Program-made: the position numbers and the translations under genes
Assembly: GCA_002914845.1 (NCBI GenBank)
Contig: JXTC01000008.1
Coordinates: forward strand, 1,358,449-1,422,448
Origin: Trema orientale
Lineage: Eukaryota; Streptophyta; Magnoliopsida; Rosales; Cannabaceae
Length of the DNA: 64,000 bases
Reading direction: 5' to 3'
The notes under the pieces: generated by a model
Seen by the model: the letters and a program-made list of their open reading frames with translations, nothing else
Databases searched by the model: none
Told to the model about the DNA's origin: nothing
Part shown: positions 13,396 through 27,636 of the stretch, in pieces
Position numbering within the stretch: the stretch's first letter is position 1
Layout: each line of letters opens with the position of its first letter

Positions 13396-14489
13396 CAACT
13401 AAGTCGGCAGGGACAAGAGCGACACTTCAAGTTATCCTAGACCAATAAAGCATCAAGAAAAGCATGCCATAAACATATTCAGATTTTAGAAGGGATGTTA
13501 CATTTCCAGAGACTATGCCACCACTTGAAATCAACACCCACCCTAAGCTACCTTAAAAAAAAACAAGAGACATAGCTAACTTGTAGCTTTACTTCACCGA
13601 ATAATCACCATTAAATTCAAAGTGCCACACCAATTTGTCCATTCTTCTCATGATACTCAACGGAATACGCTTGATTACATCAACATAAGGAGGTCAAAAA
13701 ATCTGCTCTAGAAAAGGCACATTCCAACAACCATCCAAAATAAAATCCTAAAACCTCCAATCGGAGGATATAATGATGAGACAAGAGAGTAATAGGCTTA
13801 AAAGAAAATGGACGAGGCACCCAGGGATCATCCTACAGACGAATAAGGCTACCATCCCGAACCTTCCACCGCACGCCCTTTTGTCTAAGCTCCATACCCA
13901 AAACAATGCTTCTCCAAACGTAAGAAGCATTATTCTATGCTTTAATCTCCAAAACCGAATAACTATCAAAATATTTAAATCGCAACACTTGAGCCATCAA
14001 AGAATCTAGAAATTGGATTAGACACTTGGTTTATTTAGCTATCATAGTTTGGTTGAAAGCACTAAGAGATCAAAAACCCAATCCCCCATATTTTTTAGGA
14101 ACACACATTCTCTCCCAACTAACCCAATGAATCTTCCTCGAACCCTCCTTACCACCCGATCAATAATACCTGAGCATAAACTCCAGCTCATGACAACGGG
14201 TAATAGAAAGCATGAAAATGCTCAATGTACAAGTTGGAGTAGCCTTAGCAATAGCTTTGATTAGAATCTCCTTACTCGCAGTGGAAAAAAAAAAGTCATC
14301 TTTCTAATGTTGAATCTTACTCCAAACTTTCTCCTTCTTCGCTCCATAAAAAATAGCCCTCTTATTGCGTCCAGGGAAAGTAGGAAGTCCCAAATAAGAA
14401 TCATGAGAATGACTTGAATCAAGCCCTAAAATCTTAAAAAATGCTTCCATACACTTCTGAGAAATATTAGGGCTAAAAGAAAAAACAAA

Positions 14490-15080
14490 GCCATATTAAT
14501 TTATGTTAAAAAAAATACAAGATGATACATTACCTTAAAAAGAAAATCTTTTGTTCTTGTACAATTCTAATACAAATCATCATATATCCGAAAGTATCAC
14601 AGAAATCACCATTATCACATTTTTCTATCATGATAAAATTTAATAACCTATCAAATCTCACAATTTTTTTTTGAAGGAAATCAAAATCTCACATTTTGTA
14701 CTTGTAAAATTACGGAAATCTTTTTTTTTTTTTCTAAAAAATGACAAATTTACCCTTTACTAAACTTTGCTAAACCACTTTGTAACGCTAACCAAGCAAA
14801 ATAATATGCTAAAACAAAATTATCAAACAAAAAAGATAATGCTTTTAATTTTTTTTTCCCAGAAAAAATGGAAGAAAATGAGAATCAATATTCCACAAAT
14901 ATATATATATATATGGGGAGTAAGAAAAGGCAAAGATATATATATATATGGGGAGTAAGAAAAGGGCAAAGTGGTAAGGATGGGGGTACAAGTTTAGGAT
15001 GGAGAAAGGTATTTTTTAACGTGCGGATGAGAGAGAATAAGATGCCCTGTGGACCATCCACTTCAGATCCTTTATTTTCT
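14490..15080 (+). promoter_or_regulatory. Upstream region of the calmodulin gene with a tandem duplication
   Basis: No gene is seen. A 35/36-bp unit consisting of (AT)7 followed by 'ggggagtaagaaaagg' is duplicated in tandem at 14901-14935 and 14936-14971, about 150 bp upstream of the TATA box. The rest is AT-rich with A and T runs. Confidence 0.6.
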
Positions 15081-15081
15081 C

Positions 15082-15093
15082 TATATATAAATA
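15082..15093 (+). promoter_or_regulatory. TATA box of the calmodulin gene
   Basis: TATATATAAATA lies about 190 bp upstream of the calmodulin ATG. Transcription would be expected to begin about 30 bp downstream, near 15115-15120. The leader that follows carries (GA)n tracts at about 15128-15143 and 15197-15209, common in plant 5' leaders. Confidence 0.65.
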
Positions 15094-15274
15094 AGGTCAC
15101 CCACTTCGTTAATTTTCCACATGAGAAAGAGAGAGAGAGAGAGACAAACCCCCATATTTATATTTACATATTACATAACACACTCTCACACAAAGAAGAG
15201 AGAGAGAGATTCTTCATTTTCTTGCTCATTTTCTCGACGCACCCTGTTTGGTTTCCCTCATTTTCTCTTCTCCA

Positions 15275-16758
<1,484 letters not shown>

Positions 16759-19700
16759 GGACCCCAATTAACTATAACTAAAAATTTATAAGCAAAAACA
16801 ATTAAAAAAAAAAAAAAGGGAACAGGGCAGATAAGTTTGATGAGATTTCTATTTGCCGTTCAGACATCTTCATTTGGGAACTGGCTTTGGCTGGTTGATT
16901 ATCTCTTTCCTTGTTTGCATTATTTTATGGTACTGTTTCTTTAGTATTTGCTTGTTTGTTGTTTATTCAGTAGTTTGTTTGGTAGTCTTTTTAAATTTTG
17001 TATTTCTTTCCATCTTTGGTATTATTATGTTTATGAACCTAGAACAATTGGGGTGAATCTGATGATTTTGCTTATGGGTACTTTTTATTGTCAATATTCT
17101 TGAGTTTTGTATTGAATCTTCACTTAGCTTCTGTGCCCAGTCGCTTGTTATGAATTTTGCCTTGTTATTTTGAATTGTGATATTCTATTTTCTGTTCCAT
17201 CGCAATCTTTTTTTTAAATGCAGCCCATTCTTGCTAAACGACTGCAGTATTGCCTTGTTTTCTCTCTATGTTTGTTGTGTGAATTTATGCCAATGTGGCA
17301 TCTATAAGTAATGAAAGTGTCCTTGTCTGCATAGCTGATGCAGCTAATCAGGTCTATTTCTCTAATCAAAGGGTTCTTTCAGTAGTTCCTCTATACGTGT
17401 TTGAGCTTTGTGGTTTTTTGGTAACTCCATTTTTTTTTTCTTTTTTGAAAGTGAAATAAAATATGAAAATTTTCTTCTAAAAAAGTCTTTCATTTTTTTT
17501 AATAAATAAATATTTTTTTGGAAAAAAAAAGCGCAATAACCAAGAAATGATAGAAATCAAGTTATCTAGCAAGTTCTCAGAAATCAATGGGAAAAAGAGT
17601 GGCGAGACCTCACTCATATCTTGTTTGGAAGAGCGAGAAACTGGTAAATATCCTCTCATTTTCCTTACTTTAAAGTTGAAACTACTAGCTATGGAAAAAA
17701 TTTTCGGTCCACCCCTTGATGTTTCTCTCCCTTTTCCTCCTGTTTTTCCTTCATAAAATCAGTGTCTTGGCTTTGTCGCCGACTATTCTTTTCGTTTTAC
17801 TTCCTATTTTGGATGTTGCCCTCATGGGTAGGAGGGTGAACCTTTAAACCAGCTTATGGTTAGATAGAATGAGCAACAAGCTCAATGCCGACCAAGTTCT
17901 GAGACTTAGGTCAATTTATATGTTAATCTAACATGGTTAATTTTTAGTTCGCGTTTAATTAAAATTCGTCGGTTGTAATTGGTTCATCATTATTTGTCCG
18001 TTACAGAAGCTCTAGAATCTCAAAAGGAAGGAGTGAAACGTATGATACTTAACGGAAGGGAAGTAAGAGGGGAAGTAGATTACTCTTCTCTCATTGTATT
18101 CCTTACGAGGGTAAGGAGAGAAGACTAAAATTATATTATTTGTTTGGTAAAAGGGAGAACTGGGAGGAAGGAGAGAGATTTTAGTTAGAAATTATAGCTA
18201 CTCAATCACTTGAGTGGGCATCTCTTCCTAAAATCTCTTTGGTTATGGGAGATTGAAATTTAGTTAAAATTAAGGATTTAAAATTACACTCCTAGATTCC
18301 TTCTTACCAAACAATGATTATACTTCAAATTCATCTAAAAATTCTCTCTCTCATATATTTTCTTTTATCTTTTCTTCTATTTATTCCTACTAGACAGCTC
18401 GGTTTATTTCTAACTGGAAAAAAATTGTATTAAAAAAGTAAAGGATTTTTCTTTCTGCTCAATGGAAAATTAGAACTCCGGTCTTTTTCAAAAAGTTAAT
18501 AATAAAAAAATTAATAACAATATAAAAGAAGGAAAGAAAGCTTTAGTAGTCTTTTCTTGAGGGCATAAAAAATGGCATCTTCGAGTTTGTAAGATGTTCA
18601 CGAAGTGTTTGAAAATTGGCATCTTCAAGTTTGTTTCATAATGTAAGTGGTTTTTACTTTTTCAAAATCTCATTATTCGGTGAAAAATGGATGAAGAATT
18701 TTGGCTTTTTCACAAATGAAATTTGGAATAATTTAGAGTGGGACCTGCACCTGGTATTCTTATCTGTTATTTGCCTAGATTTTATCTAGGATTCAGTTGC
18801 CTTCTTTTTCTTTTACAGATGCTAATGCCTTTGAACGACAAACACTTTATGCTTCAGAAACTATTTGAGAATTATGAAAGAAAACACACACACACACACA
18901 TTAGCTTGTCTAGGCTTTTAGGGAGGGGGGAAGAAGAAACAAAAAAGAAATACTAGCTTCAACATTAGTTTCAAACTAAAACGTGAATTACCACTGGTAT
19001 ATTAAACATACTATAATTTTCCTATAAGGAGTGAGGTTAGAGATATCATTAATTTTGTACCTATTTACCTATCCACAAAAAAAAGGAAAGAAAATAAAAC
19101 TTTCGTACCTATATTTTCACACCAAGTCTTGAGACAGGTTTTAATTACATTATCACTGTTATTCATGAGTTAAACAAATATGGTTTTTCCTCTCAAAAAA
19201 AAAAAGAAAATCAATTATGGTTTTACTGTGAAATAATTTCGTGTTATCTGTATTATTTATATCAAGAAGTTAGTGTCTTTGTGTTTTATTTGAAGCGCAA
19301 GGTTGTGCAGCCTAATCATGCGGTAGGGAATATACAGGTACACCCACATTTACTTAGTAGTGTGGGGAGCTTTTTATCGATAACAATTTTTAGTTCAAAA
19401 ACTTGGCAATTAGTTTACCTTGCAACGTGGAATTGAGAATATGGACCAAATCTTTAGACCATGGTAGAAATATCTTTTCCTTATTCTCATTGTTTGAGAA
19501 TTGGGAATTTAGCTTTCTTGGTTCTTAGATGCTTTACTACTTTCTGTTTCCCCCTTAAAAAGGATTCTAAAACAAAACCCCGATAACATACATGAGGGCT
19601 CTACTTCTGCCCTTCTCTCTCCTTTCCTTTCCTTTTTTTTTTTTTTTTAATTTTTCCTTGGATTGGACATATTTTGTTCTTTGTTTTCTATATATTGGAA

Positions 19701-21724
19701 AAACCTTCTGCTTGACTGAAGATACATCAATAGAAAGAAAATCTCTTGATGGCTTATCAAATTCTAGGTACATATTCCCAACTACTGGCAGTAATTTTCT
19801 CCTAATAATTTGGATCAAATATAGGACTAGAACACATTCCCTTTTAAACACAACCGAATGTTAACAAAAGCTCTCTTATCCATGAACCATTATTGGTTAT
19901 ACATCTGTATCATAAACATTAACAAGGATAAAGAAAAGGATTACTCGTTAGTAACAAAAGACATGCATATAAAATTCACGCACTCTAAAAGAGAGTAAAG
20001 TCATTTCACCCCCCTAGATTTACCGTGTAGGGAGCGACAGGACACATTTTTTGAAATTATAATGCTTTTTTTTTTGTTTTTTCTTTTTTAGGCACGAAAG
20101 CTTACAGGTTGGAATTTGTTTATTTTAATTGCAGAAAACGGCAAAGGAGGATTGAGGAAAGGAGGAGGTTAAGCACGGACTCGACAAATGATAAGAATGG
20201 TAGCAAGAAACGTCGCCGTAGAGATCGCGTCCGTGATTGTTTGTTCCTCTAATATTTAGCAAGAAACTAAACGTTGTGGTCCATAAACCTACCATTCCTA
20301 TTGTCGTGGAGCTAGTTATGTACTTTTCAGTATGCATCGTCTTTGCTTTGATAAGGCTGTGAACTTCCATCTTTGCTTTGCTAATGCTGTGAGTTCTATT
20401 ATTAACAGTGGTCAAATAATTCAAACAAACAGATTGTCCTACCAAAGGGGCGAAAGGGGGGGAAAAATAGAAAAAGAAAAGAGAGTATAAAAAGGAAAGG
20501 AAACATGAGCCAAGTGCGGATGATGATTGATTGCAGGGCCAACCAACAAACATAGATTTAGATATCTTAGTTATTAAATAATAAAAAGGCAAATTATTAC
20601 GTCGATCAACTTTAAATTTACTCTACTTCAAGAATGGAGAGGATTATACTTAAAAGCTTAGGATATAAGGTTCTCATTTATCACTCAAGTTTAACTCTAA
20701 TTATGTTTAGCAATTTTCAATCTGATTAAGGATATATGGTGAAATCATGAAGATTCTTGTTTTTACTAACTATAAGACAGTCTTACAGTAGCTAAAAAGG
20801 GAAGCCTGTCTCTGTTTTTGTAAATTGTGTCAAATGTTTGTCATCATAACAGATTATTGGAGGGTGTATCGAAACTCTGAAACACGATCAAAACCTTGAA
20901 ACATAAGACACTAAAAGATCAACCTATAGGACGCTAACTTCTAGAGAAAGTTATATGCTAGCATGATTAAGCATAAATGAGTCGTCCCAAGCTAAAATAC
21001 AAATTATTTCCACTTTTAAGTTGAAGAAATGTAGGGTTCAGTCTTAGAGTGAGGCGCCGAAAAAAAAAAAAAATAAATAAAAAATGAACACACACACAAT
21101 TTCAAGCCTTCTAAGTACTATAGAAAATCCCCTCATGTCACCTTCTTTTAGGTTTAAGCAAAACTAAGAAGCAGCATATAATACAGTTTTGAGCAATCAT
21201 TGAATATTAACGTGCTTGCATTGATGGAACTAAGCATAATATTATCACCTCAAGGTGTGCTTTTCGACAGTTACAAGAGTTGTGACTATTCGATAGTTAC
21301 AAGAGTTGTGACTATCCAATGTGTAGAATCCAAATGAATAAAAGATAGGATTGTCATAACTGTTCTTAGCATTTCTCAATTCTCACCACCTAATGGTAGA
21401 AAAATCCTTCCCTCCCAATCATGTTGAGCACATTCATATTGGGAGCTTGACACAATCCCTCGTTGTAATGTTGACTCCCCAGAATTCAAAAAGATAAAGC
21501 AAGAATACAAGCAGACTATGACCCATAAATTTTTTTAGAAGAAAGGACACAGAAATCCGATAGCCAGAATAACTGAAAATTATTGAACATCAAAGTACAA
21601 ACATTTGGCATGACTTAAAAACGTTGTTTGTTCTAAAAGCAGACTATAGCTACACAAGATTAAGTGGAAGATGCGTTCCTAACAGATTTCTTTACAGAGG
21701 TAAGCTTGAGAAAAGTGAGGTGAC
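16759..21724. other. Calmodulin 3' region and intergenic DNA
   Basis: The calmodulin 3' UTR probably occupies the first few hundred bases (A-run at 16804-16816, T-rich sequence afterwards). Beyond it I see no intact gene. A region at 18020-18310 has repeated 'ggaagg' and 'ttaccaaac' words that suggest a decayed MITE. There is a (CA)n tract at 18886-18900. A 26-bp tandem duplication ('ttcgacagttacaagagt') lies at 21263-21288 and 21289-21314. A coding-like scrap at 20135-20252 is listed separately. Confidence 0.55.
20135..20252 (+). pseudogene. Orphan exon-like stretch encoding a basic, Arg-rich tail
   Basis: After a good 3' splice-site-like sequence ('tattttaattgcag', ag at 20133-20134), one frame reads KRQRRIEERRRLSTDSTNDK, then NGSKKRRRRDRVRDCLFL, then TAA at 20250-20252. 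The mixture of charged residues and nuclear-localisation-like clusters looks like a genuine C-terminal exon. I recognise no family, and I find no upstream exon in the preceding 3 kb. It may be a captured gene fragment, the last exon of a decayed gene, or chance. Confidence 0.3.
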
Positions 21725-24700
21725 TTACTTTTGGAGTGGTTTATAGAGGACAACTGTGACATATTTGGACTGAAACCTATGAGTTAGTCCCAAGGCAACC
21801 ACAGACTGTGAAGGCCATCCTTTCTCAATAAAGACATGGTTAAGAACAACATGTTGAGGCTTAGGAGGAGAAGAAGAAGAAGAAGCTTCATTAGAGTTTT
21901 CCATACCAAGGACAGTTAGATGAAGCTGAGATGGAACAACTGCTGGTTCCTTTGCAAAATCTTCCTCAGCTGGAAACGCCTGACCATAGCTAGAGTCTGG
22001 GGATGGTGGGGCCTCAAACTCAGCAACACTCTCGAGGTTTTCTGGTACATAATCCTATACGAAGCAGAAAGAGTTGACCAAGATTCAATCCGTATAAATA
22101 TAATTTCAAGTAGAATAGTCAATCCACAAAAACACATATTCCTGCCTTCACCCCTTTTCCCCTATTAAAAAAAAAATAAAAAAAAAAAAAAATTAAAAAT
22201 ATATCTGATGTAATTCACCAAATTCCAAGTCATCCTTCCATTTAGCCCAAAAAACCTTCCATTTAGCTCAAATGTACACTAGGGTCGTTCACTTGTATGA
22301 TTTAGGATATATAAAACCACCACCAAATGATTTAGGTGGCGTAGTAAGGCGCTTGGACTCTTTGCCCATATATTAATGGTGGTTGGATTACATAATAACT
22401 CAAGTAAGGCACAAGACATCAATCAGTCTTGGGGTCTTGGTATGCACAAGACAACAATCAGTCTTAGGGGTCTTGGTATCTGAGTTAACATGGGGGTTGT
22501 CAATCTGTCCTGGGGGTCCGGTTATAAGAGATTGAGAAACAGGTTATAAATTTGTCATGGGTTATACAAGAAAAACACCCTCTTCTATAAAACCTTTTTC
22601 ACTATCAAAATAATAAATAAAAAGGAGAAAATTGGATGTATGACAAAGGTTATGATCGATACATACATGAACATCAAGAAGATTACAGACATGGCCTGTC
22701 TCATCAGCTATGAAAGGAAGTTCTGGGACGTATCTCCATTCACCATCAACAATGAACTTGTAATGGTAAATACCAGCTGGCAGCACCAGAAGAATAGAGA
22801 AATCCTTGCCAGATCTCTGCATTGTTCTCCTGCAAGCAAAAAAGAAATGGTATGGCATAAATTCATGCAAATATCTAGGAATTTCTTGACCACAAAAAGC
22901 AGTTCTTCTTCATCACCTAATAGGATACTTGTAATGCTCAAGTGTTACAGTAGCTTACCTAGATGCCCAGTTGTCCCAAGATCCTTCAACAGCCACACTA
23001 TTACCACCGTAGTTCCATGTAATCATGGCGGGAATTCCTTTCTCGGGAGGATACTCATCAGCTTCTTGAGATTCATTGTGCCAGGTTTGAGGGAAAGGAG
23101 AAGTGCCATCACCTCTTCGCAGCGGAGCTACAGGAATCTGCAAATGCCCATAAAGAAAATCTCAACTTCACACAAGGTATCTTCCATCTTTTGGATGAAA
23201 AAAACTGACTCATCACGTAAATCACTTAAGCATTACAGATCAGAAGATGTGACATGGCTTTGAACCAATGAAGCACCAATGTGGATACAAGATACATGAA
23301 TGAAATATGAACATAAGATGGTGATAAATCTTAGGACTTACATGCAATATAGTAAAGTTAAAGAAAAAAAGTAAAAACAAGTATGTATATAAGTAACAAA
23401 ATATCATAAATCTACATAGTTATCTATATATCTTACAGGTATAAACATGTTAATCATTGCACTGAAGACATTGAAAAAATAAACCCACTGATTTTGCTTA
23501 ATAGGAGTATTGCACATATGATACTAATACTTTAGGCATTTTAGGAATACAAAAAACAAAAGAGAAAATTACAGAGCTATTCCAGTTCAATATGATTTTC
23601 TCAGTTCTCTTCTAATTTGGGGGAACAATATTCAATAACAGCAAAAGGAGAAATGTTTGTCTTTTCAAGTTGATTAAGAAGGAATTTAAAATAGCACTAA
23701 AAAGTCACAAATTCATTGAAAAGTTCTAAACTTCCCTAGATATGCTCAGGAACAAGAAGTATCCTCATCATATGGACATATACAAGTATTCTTACATTTG
23801 TTGATACACATTTGATATGTATCTTTGTGTATCAAGTCTGTACAAAACACAGATAAAGAGGGAATTTTGGAAAACCAGCAGTTGAAAGTACATATTCCAT
23901 TTTCAAGGCATATCACATATGCCAAAAAAATTTATTTGTTTTTCTTAGAAAGGAAACAATTAAATAAGTAAATGAAATCTATTACATATTTCTCAGTAAT
24001 ATCATTCATTTCATATATTTTGTTGTAATCTCTTTCATCATCAGAATGAAGACTCTTCCATGAGAGAACCCCAGACTTATCCACCACAAGCAGAGCCAGT
24101 GTGCAGATGACAATACAACAACTAGGTCCCTTTAATTCCGAAATTGACTATACTAGGCAGTAAAATAGCCACGTCATGCAATCAAATACAAGAATGCCAT
24201 TAAAAAAAAGAAGAAGAAGAAGAAAGGAAAAAATAGCCTAAGGCATTCAAGATATGATGGAAATTCTATTCAATGAATTATGGAAACTTTAAACAGCATC
24301 AATAACTTTGAAATCTCAATGAAGTCAAAATTCTGAATGTCAACCCGATCTTCAAAGAAACATGGAGATCAAACTTTAAGTTCAAAAGCAAACTAAAATG
24401 CATTTACGGTCTTACACCTACTATGAAAATTTCGGAAGTTAATAAAAACCTACCATAAACTAATACAGGTAAAATGCATGGTCAGCTTAAAAAGTTAATT
24501 AAAATTCTTAATATAACAAATTTTATCACAAGTTAGGCTGTAGAAAAAAAAATAAAAAAAAAAAGCATAAGAAAATGAAAAGGAAAACCTCAATCAACAA
24601 AGTATACTATATACTAAGCTAAAACAAACCAATGTCCTGCTACAAGATAATAATCACCTCAAGTACTATGGAATTGTATCAATGGCTGCCTGTGTTTAGG

Positions 24701-27556
24701 ATTCATGTTATAAAACCACTGGACCTTTCCTTTAAAGATTGGAGCATAGGGGATCACAGGTAATGGCAATTCAACAATCAAGAAAAGTTAGCATTCCAAA
24801 TATCAAGTTACGGCGACTACAAACAGATCGGAAAAGTATGCACAATGGACTCTTTACTAAAAGAAATGTATAGACCACTCCTTTAATCAGTTGAGTCAAG
24901 CCAGAAATGGCAATGAGAACCTTAACTACACAATTCAGATGTTAAATTGAATAATCAAGCCGAAAAACCATGCAAAGTTAAGAAAACATAGGATCCAAAA
25001 CAGAAAAAACTATATCTATGAAATTTCATATTTCAATCTTTGATTGAGGTCACTTGGATACGAAAGGATGGAGGAGGGAGGTGTTCCCCCTCCCCCCCCC
25101 CCCCCAAGTTAATATAAGAAACAAAACTTTTATTATACATCAAAAAATTGAATTACAAATAAGGATGGAGGATAAGATATCCTCAATGATTAAAACACAC
25201 ACAAAAAGACGAAACAGAAATCTGAAAAACAAAACTAAACACCACTATTCATAGTGTTTTTCCCACAGAGCATGATAAAAGATAGAGAAAAGTCCTGAAA
25301 ATCTTTTGACACCCAAGCCCAAAGAAAAGCTAGAAACTTAATTTTTTTGCCACAGAGATAAAAAAAATCCAGCTCCTTCTCTTCAGAAATGCAACTATTT
25401 CTTTAATTCTTTCCAACCATATAACCCAGAATATTGCCATCACTGCACAATTCCACGTCATAAATGCATCTTACTTTTACACCAGTCAAAAAGCTTCTCA
25501 ATGAATATCGTCTTGCATCTTTTCAGGTAGGAGGGAGGTGTCTGAATTGAATATGTTGTATCCCCAATGAATTTTTCACGTTTGACAATGTATACTGTTG
25601 ATAACCATTACTTAGACACAGGAGGAGGATACAAGACTTCTCGATTTTGTATCATTTTCATTTCTTATGAAAATTTTACGCTTCTCAAACCCTATAACTA
25701 AACTGAAAGGGCTATACTGTTAGAGCAAGATATCTGCTCACTTTTATTAAAAAGGAATATTACTGAGTACAAGGACAAGTTTAGTATTAATCTCATTTTC
25801 CTTCTCATTCTTACGAAAAATTAAAGGGAAAAAAAAATGATCCTGAATTTCCAGGACTCCATCTATACCCCTTCGTGCAGGCAAGACAACGAAAACGAAA
25901 ACCTGCTCCATCAAAATGGTAAAGGAAAATACAGTAAGAGCCAGCAACTACATTTCTCATTTGACATTCGAATTTGCAAAATACGGTCTCACTCATTTTT
26001 TAGGGGGGGGGGGGGAAGGGGCACCACGTTTTCACCAAATTATTAAAGTAAACTAGCATAAAATAATTCGTATAATAACAGAACATCATGCAAATGGAAT
26101 TGCAAGTTAGCTGCATGGAATTTTGAAATGGAAAGAATGGTATAGCTGACCCTCGTTATAATCTAAAATCTGTAACAAATGGACGACTAAATTCTGAGAA
26201 ATCCAATCTCTTCCCTATCCTTCCTCCCCCCAAAAAAAAAAAACCCAAAACCTTTTATATCCCTTAATGGAATACTTAAAAAGTATGGAGAGAGACAGTA
26301 ACACAACCTACCAATATTTCATATACTTGGAAAAAATAATATGATGTGGTATGGTTGGTGTACTCTATACAAAATTTATCTTTTACAAAATTCTATAGTT
26401 TTATCGCACAAAAAAATCTTCATTTATACATTGCTCAAAACACATGATAATCATGATCCATATCAGCTCCTAATGATCCAAATCTTAAGTAATTTACAAA
26501 TTTGATATGTTTGCCTAAAAGAAAAAATTCAATATGTCATAGTTCTAAGTCACTGGTATGTAGTTCTAAGTCACTGGTATGCTTTCAAGCCATAATCGAC
26601 AATTGAATTAAATGTTCCAATCTAAATAATTTCTTATTTTGTTTGGTTAACGTAAGTTTCTCTACTGGGTTATGATTTAGTTTCCCTCATTTTTGTTGCA
26701 GTTGCATACTTGCACGAGATTCAATTTCCTCATTATGGTCTTAAACTGCAAATAGCTAGGCCTTATTATATCCAAATTTTGAGTTTGGGTTTAAAAATTA
26801 CACATTTAAGAATATCATGTTCAATTTTCTTCCCCTCAATGCTTCCTCCTGTTGCTAGCTTCTTTTTCCTCTTCTCCCTAGCCATCTTAAAAAATGGTTT
26901 TACCACGAAATTTCATAAAACCCTTTCTGGGCATCTATTTCAGAACCAAATACTGATATCCCATTATAAGCCGCCACATTCTGTATTATCCTATGCTAAA
27001 TTTTTCAGCAAAAATCGTCAACCCATTCTATATTCCAAATTCTTGGAGATCATCCCTGACTTGTGTCCTTTTAATAACTAAATTTAATTAAAAAAATCAC
27101 AGAAAAGAAACAAAGGAAAATCCAATCGAAAGGAAAGTTAGCTACATATGTGTAGATATACAAATGTACGTACATACTGATACAGGTACGTACACATATG
27201 TACACATATTATCCAAAATTTCACAAATAATAGAATCAAATTTGTGTCCAGAAAGTTAAAAGTCGTCATTTTAATAACACATAAAGGCATTACATAAAAA
27301 ATATATTATTCATAATTATTTATAAAAAAAAAAAAGCTGTTAAAACCTGAGAGGAAAACAAGATTGGCGATACGGAACGCCTAGGACTCCCAGGAGGAGT
27401 AGTGTTCGCCATGGATTCAGAAGAAGCCACTCGCCCCGTACGCGGCGCGTAGTTGGCACGCGCCCCCAATTCACCGTTGGATCTCCCTCCCGATGGATGA
27501 TGATGATCGTCGTTTCCACCGTCGCCTCCTTCCTCTCGACCATTCGCATTCCCCAT
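21725..27556 (-). CDS. KINB1: SnRK1 (SNF1-related kinase) beta subunit, four coding exons, 293 aa
   Basis: This is the scaffold subunit of the plant SnRK1 energy-sensing kinase, joining the catalytic alpha and the gamma-type subunits. Coding exons on the minus strand are 27556-27347, 23137-22959, 22829-22667 and 22054-21725; introns are about 4.2 kb, 129 bp and 612 bp. The start was chosen at MGNANGRE because Gly2 fits the N-myristoylation signal typical of the beta1 class, which tethers the kinase to membranes. Residues 1-70 are a low-complexity N-terminus with the conserved PPGSPRRSVSPILF. A carbohydrate-binding (AMPK1_CBM) domain follows at about 106-183, with ITWNYGG, VEGSWDNW and YHYKFIVDGEWRY. 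The C-terminal ASC domain covers about 215-293, with PQHVVLNH and THRFQSKYVTVVLYKPLQ. Length fits the family. The last codon and stop (AAGTAAGT) sit in a donor-like sequence, so a further tiny exon cannot be excluded. Confidence 0.95.
22409..22479. repeat. 35-bp tandem duplication in the last KINB1 intron
   Basis: The unit beginning 'gcacaagacatcaatcagtc' (22409-22443) is followed immediately by a near-identical copy (22444-22479). It lies inside the intron before the last coding exon. Confidence 0.85.
25086..26021. repeat. Inverted C-tract / G-tract pair in KINB1 intron 1
   Basis: A run C5-T-C14 at 25086-25105, preceded by 'ggtgtt', and a run G13-AA-G4 at 26003-26021, followed by 'cacc', form an imperfect inverted repeat of about 25 bp separated by roughly 0.9 kb in the first intron. 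They could pair in the transcript or form quadruplexes, or mark the ends of an unrecognised insert. A 21-bp tandem duplication ('tagttctaagtcactggt') is also present in this intron at 26540-26581. Confidence 0.6.
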
Positions 27557-27636
27557 CGCCCCCCTTCCCAAAAAAGAATCTTTCTTCCTCTTTTTTTCGC
27601 TACTCTCTTCAACAACTCGGATCGTTCTGAACTCAG

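Larger units (their letters stand above)
6243..14474 (-). mobile_element. Decayed, 5'-truncated LINE, split by a Copia element
   Basis: Minus-strand fragments read in LINE ORF2 order. From about 14430 to 14290: YLGLPT..GRNKRAIFYGAK (post-reverse-transcriptase). Then KIHWVSWERM and KKYGGLGF near 14110-14060. Then NNASYVWRSIVLGMELR and GVRWKVRDGS at 13960-13840. Beyond the Copia insertion comes a zf-RVT remnant with HAFW near 7080, and an RNase H-like domain (KMNTNVAFFEESGMG) from about 6750 to 6280. Many stops and frameshifts interrupt it. The 3' end carries a poly(A), seen as T11 at 6245-6255. An A-rich candidate target duplication, AAAAGAAAAAA, lies at 6232-6242 and 14475-14485. The 5' portion (endonuclease and most of the reverse transcriptase) is missing, as usual for aborted LINE insertions. 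Confidence 0.8.

Noticed and set aside
17547..17756. 69-codon plus-strand frame (MIEIKLSSKFSEINGK)
   Set aside because: Slightly coding-like at its start but without homologue, promoter or companion exons that I can identify.
20125..20592. 155-codon open frame on the minus strand
   Set aside because: No recognisable domain, composition of low-complexity and hydrophobic runs, and it overlaps the more convincing plus-strand exon-like sequence. Treated as chance.
22640..23263. 207-codon plus-strand frame
   Set aside because: Antisense to KINB1 exons 2 and 3, whose minus-strand reading is a conserved carbohydrate-binding domain.
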